A stretch of DNA of 53,358 nucleotides from an uncultured bacterium (GCA_905214875.1 CAJMNR010000029.1:1-53358), one strand, 5' to 3'. Counted from the first letter of the stretch, positions 41,086 to 49,736 are shown. Notes: generated from the letters alone by a model not told the origin. Translations and numbers: made by a program.

Positions 41086-42063
41086 ATGACGATACAGGAA
41101 GCATGTGAGATTTTAGGCGTAACCAAACAAGAGGATGACAAAAGAATAAAGCTGCAGTTTCGTAAGTTGATGACAAAATATCACCCGGATGCGGTCGGCT
41201 CGGACGATCCAGAGCATATAAAGAAAGCACAACGAATTAATGAGGCTTATGCACTGCTTCGTAAGAGAACCACAGCAGGCCAAGAAGAAGTTGTAAAGCG
41301 GACGGTCTGGAAAGGGAAAATAAACAATGAGGCATTTACAGAGAGAATAATCTATGTATCCGTTACATGGGAAGAATACGGACCTGAGTATTATGAAGTT
41401 GCAAAAGGAAGGTATGAATGGGATCCAGAATTGGAGGAGTTTGAATGCTTTCTTAAAAGCCTGAATCAAGTCGTGATGGAACTACTTGAAAAAGCAGAGT
41501 ATAAGAACGAAATATATAATGGTTATGATAGGAAAGCAAGGCGATTTGACTATCAGCTGCAATTATTTCATTTGTTGGCTCATCAATTTGTTTCTCCTGT
41601 GTCTTGCTTGAAAAAGCTAGCAGAACCAGAGCAAATAGATGGGCAAGGTAGATCAATCTACCAGTTTCAGGCCTTTTTAGGAACGAAAGGAAGTGGGGCA
41701 GCATTTTCTGCTATGTCCAAACTAAAAGCCGGGGACTTTGTATATGCTAACTCGCTAAAAAATAACCGTATTTATGTGTCAGATGCAGCAGGAACTATGC
41801 TAGGACACCTTTCTTTCGCGGATGACCAATTGTATTATGTGATTATTCCAATCCTTCAAAATCATATGGCACAGGTAAAATTCGTTGTAAGAGAGATAGA
41901 AGTGCACCGAAGAACTCGTCCATACCGAGTAAAAGTGAACGTGGATTTATATTTACGGATGGAAGATGTGACGAAGGAGGTTACTTTGTCCGGACATAAT
42001 GAAAAGATAGTAGCCTTACTGAAGGAATATGACGACTATCTTAAAACGGTTACTACCCTATAA
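41086..42063 (+). CDS. J-domain protein with uncharacterised C-terminal region
   Basis: A 325-residue protein. Residues about 2-62 are a J-domain (EACEILGVTKQEDDKRIKLQ, then FRKLMTKYHPDAVG with the essential HPD, and RINEAYALLRK), which stimulates Hsp70/DnaK ATPase. There is no Gly/Phe region, zinc finger or DnaJ C-terminal beta domain. Residues 80-325 have no recognised domain, though the middle (SAMSKLKAGDFVYANSLKNN, RIYVSDAAGTMLGHLSFADD) looks beta-rich. It is therefore a type III (specialised) co-chaperone that directs DnaK to a specific client. GTAAGGA precedes the ATG. Single gene with its own terminator. Confidence 0.85.
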   Translation: MTIQEACEILGVTKQEDDKRIKLQFRKLMTKYHPDAVGSDDPEHIKKAQRINEAYALLRKRTTAGQEEVVKRTVWKGKINNEAFTERIIYVSVTWEEYGPEYYEVAKGRYEWDPELEEFECFLKSLNQVVMELLEKAEYKNEIYNGYDRKARRFDYQLQLFHLLAHQFVSPVSCLKKLAEPEQIDGQGRSIYQFQAFLGTKGSGAAFSAMSKLKAGDFVYANSLKNNRIYVSDAAGTMLGHLSFADDQLYYVIIPILQNHMAQVKFVVREIEVHRRTRPYRVKVNVDLYLRMEDVTKEVTLSGHNEKIVALLKEYDDYLKTVTTL

Positions 42064-42106
42064 CGTAAATCGCGCAAATTTTATAATACTCTTTGGAGAT
42101 TTTATT

Positions 42107-42138
42107 AAACCGCTCAACAAATGGGCGGTTTTTTCTTT
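42107..42138 (+). terminator. Terminator after J-domain gene
   Basis: AAACCGC-TC pairs with GG-GCGGTTT across a seven-base loop, followed by TTTCTTTTTTT. Confidence 0.85.
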
Positions 42139-42313
42139 TTTTGTACAGAAAACGCAGTCCATAGTTTCTTCTTGTTTCTTTGTAAACAAATATTTTTCTT
42201 TGCTATAATAAAGAGTGGTATGTTAGTAGTACATAGTTTTCTTGCGAAAGATTGTTTAAGCATATAGGGTCTGAAAGTGATCGAAAAAGAAGGAATTGAA
42301 AGGGGAAAAGAGT

Positions 42314-42811
42314 ATGGATATCAGTGTTAGAAAAGTTGAGAAATCAGATCTTGAGGAGTTTACAAGTATTAAGGCGAAAGCATATGCAGATGATAGAACA
42401 AAAACAATTCCACTGCCACAGGAAACTCCAAAATGGTATGACGGAGAGTGGTATGTAGGTCTAGGCATTCCAAACAGGGCGGAAAATGAAAGATTATTTG
42501 AGCAATTTGAATGCTATATGATCTGTGCAAAAGAAAACGTAATCGGGATATTCTGGCTTCACTGCGAGGAAGAAAATTCCCTAACAGTGGAAGACTTATG
42601 TATTCTTCCAGAAGAACAGGGAAAAGGCTATGGTAGTCAAGCACTTAAATGCATCGAAGAACTTTATCCGGAAAACAAAAGATGGCTGCTTACCACGCCT
42701 TGCTTTTGTAAAAGAAACCGCCATTTATATGAGAAGAATGGATATGTAAACATCGGATTAGTAGCGGAAAATACGGTTATAATGTATGAAAAAAGTATAA
42801 AAAAACTCTGA
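42314..42811 (+). CDS. GNAT family N-acetyltransferase
   Basis: A 165-residue acetyltransferase starting MDISVRKVEKSDLEEFTSIK. Motif A is DLCILPEEQGKGYGSQALKC near residues 96-115. The C-terminal part (LYEKNGYVNIGLVAENTVIM) fits motif B. ATG at 42314 is chosen because AGGGGAAAAG precedes it; a TTG six codons earlier overlaps that site. A TATAAT at 42204-42209 is the likely -10. The gene's stop is immediately followed by the MarR operator and promoter, so it is transcribed separately from the exporter locus. Substrate unknown. Confidence 0.87.
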   Translation: MDISVRKVEKSDLEEFTSIKAKAYADDRTKTIPLPQETPKWYDGEWYVGLGIPNRAENERLFEQFECYMICAKENVIGIFWLHCEEENSLTVEDLCILPEEQGKGYGSQALKCIEELYPENKRWLLTTPCFCKRNRHLYEKNGYVNIGLVAENTVIMYEKSIKKL

Positions 42812-42812
42812 A

Positions 42813-42857
42813 ATTCAATCGCATGCTATTGACATCGCAAAAGGATTGGATTAGATT
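42813..42857 (+). promoter_or_regulatory. marR promoter with overlapping operator O1
   Basis: TTGACA at 42829-42834, 17-base spacer, TAGATT at 42852-42857. The imperfect palindrome TTCAATCGCATGCTATTGA (42814-42832) overlaps the -35 and matches the perfect palindrome at 43432-43455 in 15 or so of its central positions. Self-repression by MarR is the natural reading. Confidence 0.65.
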
Positions 42858-42883
42858 GTTAACACAGAAATAGGAGAAAAAAG

Positions 42884-43333
42884 ATGAACAGAGACATGAG
42901 TAAAAATATGAATAAAAAGCAGGAATGCATTTATTCTATCAAACAACTTCATGATAGTTTGGAAAAGCATTTGAATAGCAATCTTAAAAAAAGCGATTTG
43001 ACAATGACGCAGATGGGTGCATTGTGTATGTTAAACTATGAAAAGCAGGGAATGTGCACACTCAAGGAATTCGAGCAAATCCTTCATCTTGCACAGTCGA
43101 CTACAGTTGGAATCGTGAAACGATTAGAACAAAAAGGATTAGTTTCATGTTCTGTTGATTCGAAAGATCGTAGAAATAAGTATGTTCAGATTACTCCCAA
43201 AGGTGAAGCATTATGTGGACCTGCAGTTGCCAGCATGAATACAGTAACAGAGGATTTATTTGTTGGAATGACAGAGGAGGAAATGTCCACTCTGATTCAT
43301 TTAGCAAAAAAGCTATGTGAAAATATGAAGTAA
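42884..43333 (+). CDS. MarR family transcriptional regulator
   Basis: A 149-residue dimeric winged-helix repressor. The DNA-binding part covers residues about 35-110: TMTQMGALCMLNYEKQGMCT, LKEFEQILHLAQSTTVGIVK (recognition helix), RLEQKGLVSC, and the wing DSKDRRNKYVQITPKGEAL with the conserved D-R pattern. Helices at both ends make the dimer interface. The start at 42884 follows AGGAGA. It lies directly upstream of a two-gene ABC exporter, and both promoters carry the same palindrome, so it very probably represses itself and the exporter until a ligand binds. Confidence 0.92.
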   Translation: MNRDMSKNMNKKQECIYSIKQLHDSLEKHLNSNLKKSDLTMTQMGALCMLNYEKQGMCTLKEFEQILHLAQSTTVGIVKRLEQKGLVSCSVDSKDRRNKYVQITPKGEALCGPAVASMNTVTEDLFVGMTEEEMSTLIHLAKKLCENMK

Positions 43334-43381
43334 GCAATCGCCATTCCATAAACCTAGAAAAGAACAAGTTTTACGAATAGG

Positions 43382-43427
43382 AAAACCCCCAAGAAGAAAT
43401 ACGAAAATCGTGTTTCTTCTGGTTTTA
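43382..43427 (+). terminator. Terminator between marR and ABC exporter
   Basis: AAAACC...AAGAAGAAATACG pairs with CGTGTTTCTTCT...GGTTTT around AAAAT, with a T-rich end. It separates marR from the exporter promoter. Confidence 0.7.
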
Positions 43428-43431
43428 ATAT

Positions 43432-43455
43432 AAATCAATCGCATGCGATTGATTT
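43432..43455. promoter_or_regulatory. Perfect 24-bp palindromic operator O2
   Basis: Left half AAATCAATCGCA and right half its exact complement, centred between 43443 and 43444. TTGATT (43449-43454) in the right arm can serve as -35, with GTAAAA 17 bases on as -10, so a bound repressor would block the exporter promoter. Confidence 0.7.
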
Positions 43456-43501
43456 TGCGTTATTGTTTTATGTAAAAAAGGATTAAGGAGGAAAACAAAA
43501 G

Positions 43502-45259
43502 ATGTTAAAGATATTTAAGAATTTAACAAAAAAAGAATGTTTATTCATATCTGCTGCAATTGCTTTTATTGTTTTGCAAGTATGGCTGGATTTAAAACTT
43601 CCTGATTATATGTCGGAAATCACCATGCTTGTAGAAACCGAAGGCAGTAAGATGAATGAAGTTATTTCTGCAGGAGGAAAAATGATCGCCTGCGCGTTAG
43701 GCAGTCTTATTTCATCCGTTGTAGTTGCTATCTTTGCAGCAAAGGTCGGAAGTAACTTCTCAGCAATTTTAAGAAATAAGTTATTCAATAAGGTACAGGA
43801 ATTTTCCATGGAGGAAATAGGAAAATTTTCAACAGCCAGTCTTATTACAAGATCAACAAATGATGTACAACAAGTGCAGATGTTTATTGTTATGGGACTT
43901 CAGGCAATGGTAAAAGCACCGATTATGGCGGTGTGGGCAATCATGAAAATATGTGATAAGAGTTGGCAGTGGACGGCTTCAACAGGAGTTGCAGTGCTTG
44001 TGTTACTTGTTATCGTATTTATCTGTATTTCATTAGCAACACCAAAATTCAAAAAGATGCAGGTACTTACTGATGATCTAAACCGTGTAACAAGAGAAAA
44101 TCTTACAGGTTTGAGCGTTATACGTGCTTATAATGCCGAAAAGTATCAAGAAGAAAAGTTTACAAAAGCAAATGAGAACCTTACAAGTGCAAATATGTTT
44201 GCAAACCGAACAATGTCATTTATGATGCCAGGCATCCAAGGGGTAATGAATGGCCTTACGCTTGCGATTTACTGGGTTGGTGCCATTCTGATTAACAATG
44301 CTAAAATGAGCAGCAAACTGACACTGTTTTCTGATATGGTTGTGTTCTCCTCCTATGCAATGCAGGTCGTTATGTCATTTATGATGTTAGTCATGATCTT
44401 CATTATATTACCGAGAGCATCTGTTGCAGCCAAACGTATCTTGGAAGTGTTAGAAACAAAAGTAAGAATTAAAAATGGTAGTAATGATGGAGAAAATACA
44501 GCAACAACTGGAGAGATTGAATTTAGAAATGTATCCTTCCACTATCCAGATGCCGCTGAAAATGTAATAGAGAATATCAACTTTAAAGTGAAACAAGGCC
44601 AGACGGTTGCATTTATTGGTTCTACCGGATGTGGAAAGAGTACGGTTGTGAACCTTGTGCCTAGATTTTATGATGCGACTGAAGGGGAAGTATTTGTAGA
44701 TGGAATCAATGTCAAAGAATACGACCAAAAGGCACTTCGTAACAAAATTGGTTATGTATCTCAAAAAGCAATTCTTTTCTCTGGAGACATCACATCGAAT
44801 GTCGCTTATGGAGACCATGGAAAGCATACGGTTACAGAGGAAGAGGTAAAAGCCGCTGTAGAAATAGCACAGGGAACTGAATTTGTAGAAAAACAAGAAG
44901 GTAAGTACAAAGGATATGTTGCACAAAATGGTGGCAATTTCTCAGGTGGACAAAAGCAGCGTCTTTCTATTGCCAGAGCGATTGCAAAGAATCCTGAAAT
45001 ATTTATTTTTGATGATTCTTTCTCCGCACTGGATTATAAGACAGACAAGGTGCTTCGTCAGGCGTTAAAAGAAAAATGCGCTAGCGCAACAAAGATGATT
45101 GTGGCACAGCGTATTGGAACAATCCGAGATGCAGATTTAATCATTGTACTGGATGGCGGTAGAATTGCTGGACAAGGTACACATGATGAATTGATGAAAT
45201 CTTGTGACGTATATCAACAGATTGCATATTCTCAGTTGTCAAAGGAGGAATTGGCATAA
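43502..45259 (+). CDS. ABC exporter half-transporter A (degenerate ATP site)
   Basis: A 585-residue fused permease-ATPase. Residues about 1-310 hold six membrane helices of the type I exporter fold. Residues about 335-585 hold the ATPase: Walker A GSTGCGKST near 374, Q-loop GYVSQKAILFSGD, signature NFSGGQKQRLSIARA near 479, Walker B IFIFDDSFSALD, where the catalytic Glu is Asp, and a switch region with Gln instead of His (VAQRIGTI). Both changes mark the degenerate member of heterodimeric exporters. AAGGAGG precedes the ATG. The stop overlaps the next ATG by one base (TAATG). Exports a drug, lipid or peptide; regulated by MarR through the palindrome upstream. Confidence 0.92.
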   Translation: MLKIFKNLTKKECLFISAAIAFIVLQVWLDLKLPDYMSEITMLVETEGSKMNEVISAGGKMIACALGSLISSVVVAIFAAKVGSNFSAILRNKLFNKVQEFSMEEIGKFSTASLITRSTNDVQQVQMFIVMGLQAMVKAPIMAVWAIMKICDKSWQWTASTGVAVLVLLVIVFICISLATPKFKKMQVLTDDLNRVTRENLTGLSVIRAYNAEKYQEEKFTKANENLTSANMFANRTMSFMMPGIQGVMNGLTLAIYWVGAILINNAKMSSKLTLFSDMVVFSSYAMQVVMSFMMLVMIFIILPRASVAAKRILEVLETKVRIKNGSNDGENTATTGEIEFRNVSFHYPDAAENVIENINFKVKQGQTVAFIGSTGCGKSTVVNLVPRFYDATEGEVFVDGINVKEYDQKALRNKIGYVSQKAILFSGDITSNVAYGDHGKHTVTEEEVKAAVEIAQGTEFVEKQEGKYKGYVAQNGGNFSGGQKQRLSIARAIAKNPEIFIFDDSFSALDYKTDKVLRQALKEKCASATKMIVAQRIGTIRDADLIIVLDGGRIAGQGTHDELMKSCDVYQQIAYSQLSKEELA

Positions 45260-47679
45260 TGGAAGAGAAGAAAGAGATGAATCATGGAAGGCATATGGGC
45301 CCAGGACCAGGCGGAATGGGAGGCATGAAAGGCGGAAAAATAGACAAAGATAGCTTTAAGAAACTTCTTGCCTATTCTAAAAAATATTGGGCTGCCATCA
45401 TTATCGCAGTTATTTTTGCAATGGGAGGTACGGTTCTTACTTTAGTAGGACCGGATAAACTATCAGAAATCACAGACACCATTACTGGTGGTATTGCTCC
45501 CGATTCTGATAAGCTAGAGAAAATCACTAAGACGATGTCGGATAATATATCCGTGAATATGGAAACAGTCATGAATACAGTTTCTGATAATATGTCAAAG
45601 AACATGGAAACGGTTATGACTTCGATTTCTAAAAATGTGCCTACGCAGAAAGAACTTAAAGTAAATGGTGTGACTATTTCTGTGGAAGATCAGCTTGCTA
45701 CTTTAAAACTTTTTAGTGATTTGGATATGAATGATGAACAGGCGGTTCAGAGTGTAGTAGGAAAGTTACCGGATACGGTGAAAGCGGCACTTTATACGGA
45801 AGTCAAAGTCAATGGAAGCACTATTTCAGGTGATGACCAGACTGTTATGATGGATGTATTTAGTGGCATGGACACGGAAAATGCAGATTCCACTAAGATG
45901 CAAGAAGCAATGAAGGACCTTCCAGACGCTGTGAAAAATGCGCTATATACAGATATTACAGTAGAGGGAACAAGCATTTCAGGTAAGGATCAAGTTGCAA
46001 TGATGGAATGTCTCTCTAATGTAGATGAAAATAACACAGATGCTTTATTAGAAGCATTTGATAAACTTCCAGATTCCGTATACAACATGGTGAAACCATC
46101 TATTGATATGGATAAGGTTGTTAAAATAGCAACGTTGCTTGTTATTTTCTATGTAACAGGTGTGTTATTATCAGCTGCTCAAGGCTGGATCATGGCTACC
46201 GTGACACAGAAAGTATCTAAGAGATTAAGAAATGATATTTCTGGAAAAATCAACAGACTCCCTATGAGCTATTTTCATCATAACTCAACAGGTGATATAT
46301 TATCCCGTGTTACAAATGATGTGGATACCATCGGTATGACATTAAATATGAGTATCGGAACATTAGTATCGGCACTCACGTTGTTTGTAGGTTCTCTTTT
46401 TATGATGTTAAAGACGAACCTTATTATGACAGCAACTGGTGTAATTGCTACGATCATTGGATTTGCATTGATGTTTGTTATCATGGGACATTCCCAAAAA
46501 TATTTTGCACGTCAGCAAAAACATTTAGGTGCGCTTAATGGACATGTTGAAGAAATCTATGCCGGACATACGGTAGTAAAGGCTTACAATGGAGAAGAAA
46601 AAGCTGCAGATGAATTCAAGGATTTAAATGATAAGCTTAGAGAAAGTGGATTTAGAGCACAGGCTTTATCTGGTCTTATGATGCCAATCATGACGTTTAT
46701 TGGTAACTTTGGTTATGTAGCAGTTTGTGTAGTTGGTGCAGCACTTGCATTGGATGGTCAAATTTCCTTCGGTGTAATTGTTTCCTTTATGATGTATATC
46801 CGATTCTTTACACAGCCGCTTTCACAGATGGCACAGGCAGCACAATCCTTACAGCAGGCAGGAGCAGCTTCAAGCCGTGTATTTGAATTCCTTGAGGCAG
46901 AGGAAATGAAAGAGGAAAGTGAAAAGACAACAGTCCTTACAAATACAAAAGGTGAGGTAGAATTCTCTCATGTACACTTTGGATATGATCCAGAAAAAAC
47001 GATTATTAATGATTTCTCCGCTGTTGCTAAACCAGGACAAAAAATTGCAATTGTTGGTCCAACAGGGGCAGGAAAGACAACAATGGTCAACTTGTTAATG
47101 CGTTTTTATGAAATTAGCAGTGGAGAGATTACCATTGACGGAGTTCGTACTTCAGACATGAAACGTGAAATGGTTCACTCCCAATTCTGCATGGTGTTAC
47201 AGGATACATGGTTGTTTGAAGGTACGATTAGAGAAAATCTTATCTACTGCTCCGAAAATAAATCAGAAGAAAAGATGAAAGATGCTTGTAAATCTGTTGG
47301 CTTAGATCATTTCATCCGTACATTACCAAACGGTTATGATACAATATTAGATGACAAGTTAAATCTTTCTCAAGGACAGAAACAACAGCTTACGATAGCA
47401 AGAGCAATGATTGCGGATAAGCCAATCCTTATCTTAGATGAAGCAACAAGTTCAATTGATACGAGAACTGAGCAAAAGATTCAACAGGCTATGGATGAGT
47501 TAATGAAAGGCAGAACTTCCTTCGTCATTGCTCATAGATTATCGACAATTAAAAATGCAGATTTGATCTTAGTATTAAAAGATGGTGACGTTATCGAAAG
47601 CGGAAATCATGATGAACTGATGAAACAAAATGGCTTCTATGCTGACCTATACAACAGTCAGTTTGACCAGGCCTCCTAA
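45259..47679 (+). CDS. ABC exporter half-transporter B with large extracytoplasmic insertion
   Basis: An 806-residue partner, about 200 residues longer than usual. After a Met/Gly/His-rich N-terminus (RHMGPGPGGMGGMKGGKI) and the first membrane helix (about 36-58), residues about 72-285 form an extra acidic domain. Its three repeat units are built on VNGVTISVEDQ, VNGSTISGDDQ and VEGTSISGKDQ, each with a KLPD- or DLPD-type motif; it lies outside the cell. The remaining helices and ATPase are standard: Walker A GPTGAGKTT near 600, signature NLSQGQKQQLTIARA, Walker B ILILDEATSSID with intact Glu, and switch His (VIAHRLSTI). It supplies the catalytic Glu and His. Start overlaps the previous stop. 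Confidence 0.92.
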   Translation: MEEKKEMNHGRHMGPGPGGMGGMKGGKIDKDSFKKLLAYSKKYWAAIIIAVIFAMGGTVLTLVGPDKLSEITDTITGGIAPDSDKLEKITKTMSDNISVNMETVMNTVSDNMSKNMETVMTSISKNVPTQKELKVNGVTISVEDQLATLKLFSDLDMNDEQAVQSVVGKLPDTVKAALYTEVKVNGSTISGDDQTVMMDVFSGMDTENADSTKMQEAMKDLPDAVKNALYTDITVEGTSISGKDQVAMMECLSNVDENNTDALLEAFDKLPDSVYNMVKPSIDMDKVVKIATLLVIFYVTGVLLSAAQGWIMATVTQKVSKRLRNDISGKINRLPMSYFHHNSTGDILSRVTNDVDTIGMTLNMSIGTLVSALTLFVGSLFMMLKTNLIMTATGVIATIIGFALMFVIMGHSQKYFARQQKHLGALNGHVEEIYAGHTVVKAYNGEEKAADEFKDLNDKLRESGFRAQALSGLMMPIMTFIGNFGYVAVCVVGAALALDGQISFGVIVSFMMYIRFFTQPLSQMAQAAQSLQQAGAASSRVFEFLEAEEMKEESEKTTVLTNTKGEVEFSHVHFGYDPEKTIINDFSAVAKPGQKIAIVGPTGAGKTTMVNLLMRFYEISSGEITIDGVRTSDMKREMVHSQFCMVLQDTWLFEGTIRENLIYCSENKSEEKMKDACKSVGLDHFIRTLPNGYDTILDDKLNLSQGQKQQLTIARAMIADKPILILDEATSSIDTRTEQKIQQAMDELMKGRTSFVIAHRLSTIKNADLILVLKDGDVIESGNHDELMKQNGFYADLYNSQFDQAS

Positions 47680-47703
47680 ATAACAAAGAAAGAAGGGAAA
47701 GAT

Positions 47704-48297
47704 ATGCGTTACATTGCAATTGAACGAGAATATGGAAGTGGTGGAACGGAAATCGCAAGGGAGTTGGCAAAGGTTTGTAATATTCCATGTTATGGCCAGG
47801 AAATACTAGAGCGTGCGTCAGTAAAAATGAACATGCCAGTAGAGTCAATCCAAAGATACGAGGAAAAGGCTACAAACAGCCTGATGTATTCCCTCTATAT
47901 GTTATCACAAGTGCAGTCTGGAAATGGAGAAATCCTTTCTACAGAAGGAAAGGTATTTTACGAGGAACAGAATGCCATTCGTGAGTTGGCGCATCAAGGA
48001 AGCGCAATCTTTTTAGGACACTGTGCTTCGGAAACATTGAAAGAGTGCGGAGAGGTAATCCGTGTATATATTCACGCTGATACTGAGACGAAAAAGGAAC
48101 GCATTAAATCAGAGTATGGAATTTCAGAGAGCCATATTAGTGAGATTGAGAGAAAGAATAATAGACGAAGAGCGAATTATTTCACTACCAATACTCAGAA
48201 GAGATGGGATGATTATCATATTTACGATATCGTTCTTGATAGCAGCAAGCTTGGTATCGACGGAAGTGTCAATGTTTTAAAAGGGCTTATTCTTTGA
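47704..48297 (+). CDS. Cytidylate kinase-like family protein
   Basis: A 197-residue P-loop protein of the cytidylate-kinase-like group (Cytidylate_kin2). It starts MRYIAIEREYGSGGTEIARE, where REYGSGGTEIA is the group's modified P-loop, and continues AKVCNIPCYGQEILERASVK. SAIFLGHCASETL and VYIHADTETKKERIKSEYGI are the middle strands and LID-like Arg/Lys helix. The group is widespread in Lachnospiraceae beside transporters; its substrate is not established. AGAAGGGAAAG precedes the ATG, 24 bases after the exporter, so it is probably the third gene of that operon. A strong terminator ends the unit. Confidence 0.86.
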   Translation: MRYIAIEREYGSGGTEIARELAKVCNIPCYGQEILERASVKMNMPVESIQRYEEKATNSLMYSLYMLSQVQSGNGEILSTEGKVFYEEQNAIRELAHQGSAIFLGHCASETLKECGEVIRVYIHADTETKKERIKSEYGISESHISEIERKNNRRRANYFTTNTQKRWDDYHIYDIVLDSSKLGIDGSVNVLKGLIL

Positions 48298-48314
48298 TAG
48301 ATGTTGGATTATAT

Positions 48315-48354
48315 AAAAAGGCTTACAGAGTCATCATACTCTGTAAGCCTTTTT
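48315..48354 (+). terminator. Terminator of the exporter operon
   Basis: A perfect 17-bp stem (48315-48331 with 48338-48354), six-base loop, distal T5. Confidence 0.93.
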
Positions 48355-48507
48355 CATGTTCTAAATACAATACATATAGATGATAAGCTCGATTTATGGT
48401 AAACTAGAGCAAATAAAAGACATTAATAAGAGTTTACGCGATATTTACGTACCCGAGAAGGACGTTTAAAGGTAATACATTTAGATGTCAGAAAGCGAGG
48501 ATAAAGT

Positions 48508-49206
48508 ATGGGAAATGAAGTAAAAGACGAGAAAAAGAAAAGAAAATGGCCGTTCAAAAAGACTGTGAAACGACTGCTTACTGTATGGCCGGCAATCTTA
48601 GTAGGCGTTTTGCTAGGCGTAGTAATATGTGTTGTGAACCCTTTGAAACGTTGGGCAGGGAGTGGGCCAATCACTACGAACGTAGATGCTTCCATTGCAG
48701 GGGACAATTATTTGCTTACAATAAGTAAAGTAGAGGAAATATTAAAGCCAGCCAGTGATTTAGTTTCTATGAAATACTGTTACAAAGATGCGGACACATA
48801 CGAAAACTATAAGCAGATCTTTGGTAAGAAATTGCCATTCACTACAGATAAAGTGGTATTTACGTATGAGGGAGTTGTAAGTGTCGGCATTGATCTATCG
48901 GCGGTGACCTATGAAATCAATAATGAGGAAAAGGTGATTACCATCACATTGCCTGAGGTTGCAGTCTTATCCAATGAAATTGATGCTTCCTCCTTTGAAA
49001 TTCCTTATGAATCGGATTCAATCTTCAATTCGACAGGACTAGGGGACTATACAGAGCTGATTGATGGCCTAAAGAAGAATAAAGAAGAGCAAGTTAAGAA
49101 GAATACAGAATTAATGACTTCTGCAAAAGAAAGCACAGAAAATGTCTTAAAAGGCTTCTTGACAGCCTCCGAATCAACAAAAGATTATACGGTTAAGTTT
49201 AAATAA
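48508..49206 (+). CDS. DUF4230 family membrane-anchored protein
   Basis: A 232-residue protein with a basic N-terminus (KDEKKKRKWPFKKTVKRLL), one transmembrane helix (residues about 24-44) and an external domain. The segment KVVFTYEGVVSVGIDLSAVT, followed by KVITITLPEVAVLSNEID, is the core pattern of DUF4230. The last 50 residues are a charged helix (KKNKEEQVKKNTELMTSAKE). Function of the family is unknown. The ATG follows AAGCGAGGATAAAG. The 52-residue membrane protein begins 18 bases after the stop, so the two form an operon. Confidence 0.85.
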   Translation: MGNEVKDEKKKRKWPFKKTVKRLLTVWPAILVGVLLGVVICVVNPLKRWAGSGPITTNVDASIAGDNYLLTISKVEEILKPASDLVSMKYCYKDADTYENYKQIFGKKLPFTTDKVVFTYEGVVSVGIDLSAVTYEINNEEKVITITLPEVAVLSNEIDASSFEIPYESDSIFNSTGLGDYTELIDGLKKNKEEQVKKNTELMTSAKESTENVLKGFLTASESTKDYTVKFK

Positions 49207-49223
49207 CGAAAGGAGAACGAAAG

Positions 49224-49382
49224 ATGTCACCAACATTATTTTTTACATTATTACTACTGATTGGCATATTATTCGTAGTAATGGGAAAGAAAACAAAAGG
49301 AAAGACGGGAGCTATGTTTATCGCGCTTGGAATTATCTTTGCAGTAATTGGCGGTTATGGAGTGTTCACGTCATTTTTATAA
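49224..49382 (+). CDS. 52-residue two-helix membrane protein
   Basis: A complete small gene right after DUF4230: AAAGGAG lies seven or so bases before the ATG. It starts MSPTLFFTLLLLIGILFVVM, has a basic loop GKKTKGKTG, and a second helix MFIALGIIFAVIGGYGVFTS. A helical hairpin with positive loop inside. Function unknown; probably acts with the DUF4230 protein. Confidence 0.7.
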   Translation: MSPTLFFTLLLLIGILFVVMGKKTKGKTGAMFIALGIIFAVIGGYGVFTSFL

Positions 49383-49401
49383 TATTTTGCTTGTCATTGT
49401 A

Positions 49402-49482
49402 ATGGATAGGCTACAATTAACTGGACAGATTTTTTTAGGGCATATATTATTAATATAATAATATATGCCCTATGTCAGAAAA
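49402..49482 (+). mobile_element. IS3-type left-end remnant, copy A
   Basis: About 70 bases starting GGATAGGCTACAATTAACTG are nearly identical to 52222-52300, where they lead into an IS3-type orfA. Here only the end and the ATGTCA start remain. Five to ten bases are missing in the middle relative to copy B, which leaves a perfect 16-bp-arm palindrome at 49437-49471 (loop ATA). Confidence 0.7.
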
Positions 49483-49557
49483 TAATAATTCATGACAACA
49501 GGTTTACTTGTAATCTGTTTTATAAAACAAGCAGCGATGATCTTAGGACAAAAATAA

Positions 49558-49686
49558 ATGTTATTAAAGCTAATACCCACATATTGGATGGCTTTTCGTT
49601 CTCCAATTTATCAATGGCTTGGTAGAAAAACAGAATATGCATTTAGTATGGAAGAGGTTAATCGTGCCTCTAAATATATGAAATAA
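49558..49686 (+). CDS. 42-residue frame, probable gene fragment
   Basis: Reads MLLKLIPTYWMAFRSPIYQW and ends MEEVNRASKYMK. The composition (Trp, Tyr, Arg) looks like real protein, but there is no ribosome site and the frame follows an insertion-sequence end. Likely the C-terminal remnant of a gene cut by that element. Family not recognised. The rest of 49483-49735 shows nothing else. Confidence 0.3.
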   Translation: MLLKLIPTYWMAFRSPIYQWLGRKTEYAFSMEEVNRASKYMK

Positions 49687-49736
49687 GTGGTTGAGTATTT
49701 ATGTGCTGGAGAACGATACAAGAATAGAGGGAAAGT

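Noticed and set aside
48062..48280. 72-codon plus-strand frame inside the cytidylate-kinase-like gene
   Set aside because: Alternative frame of a well-supported gene without its own signals.
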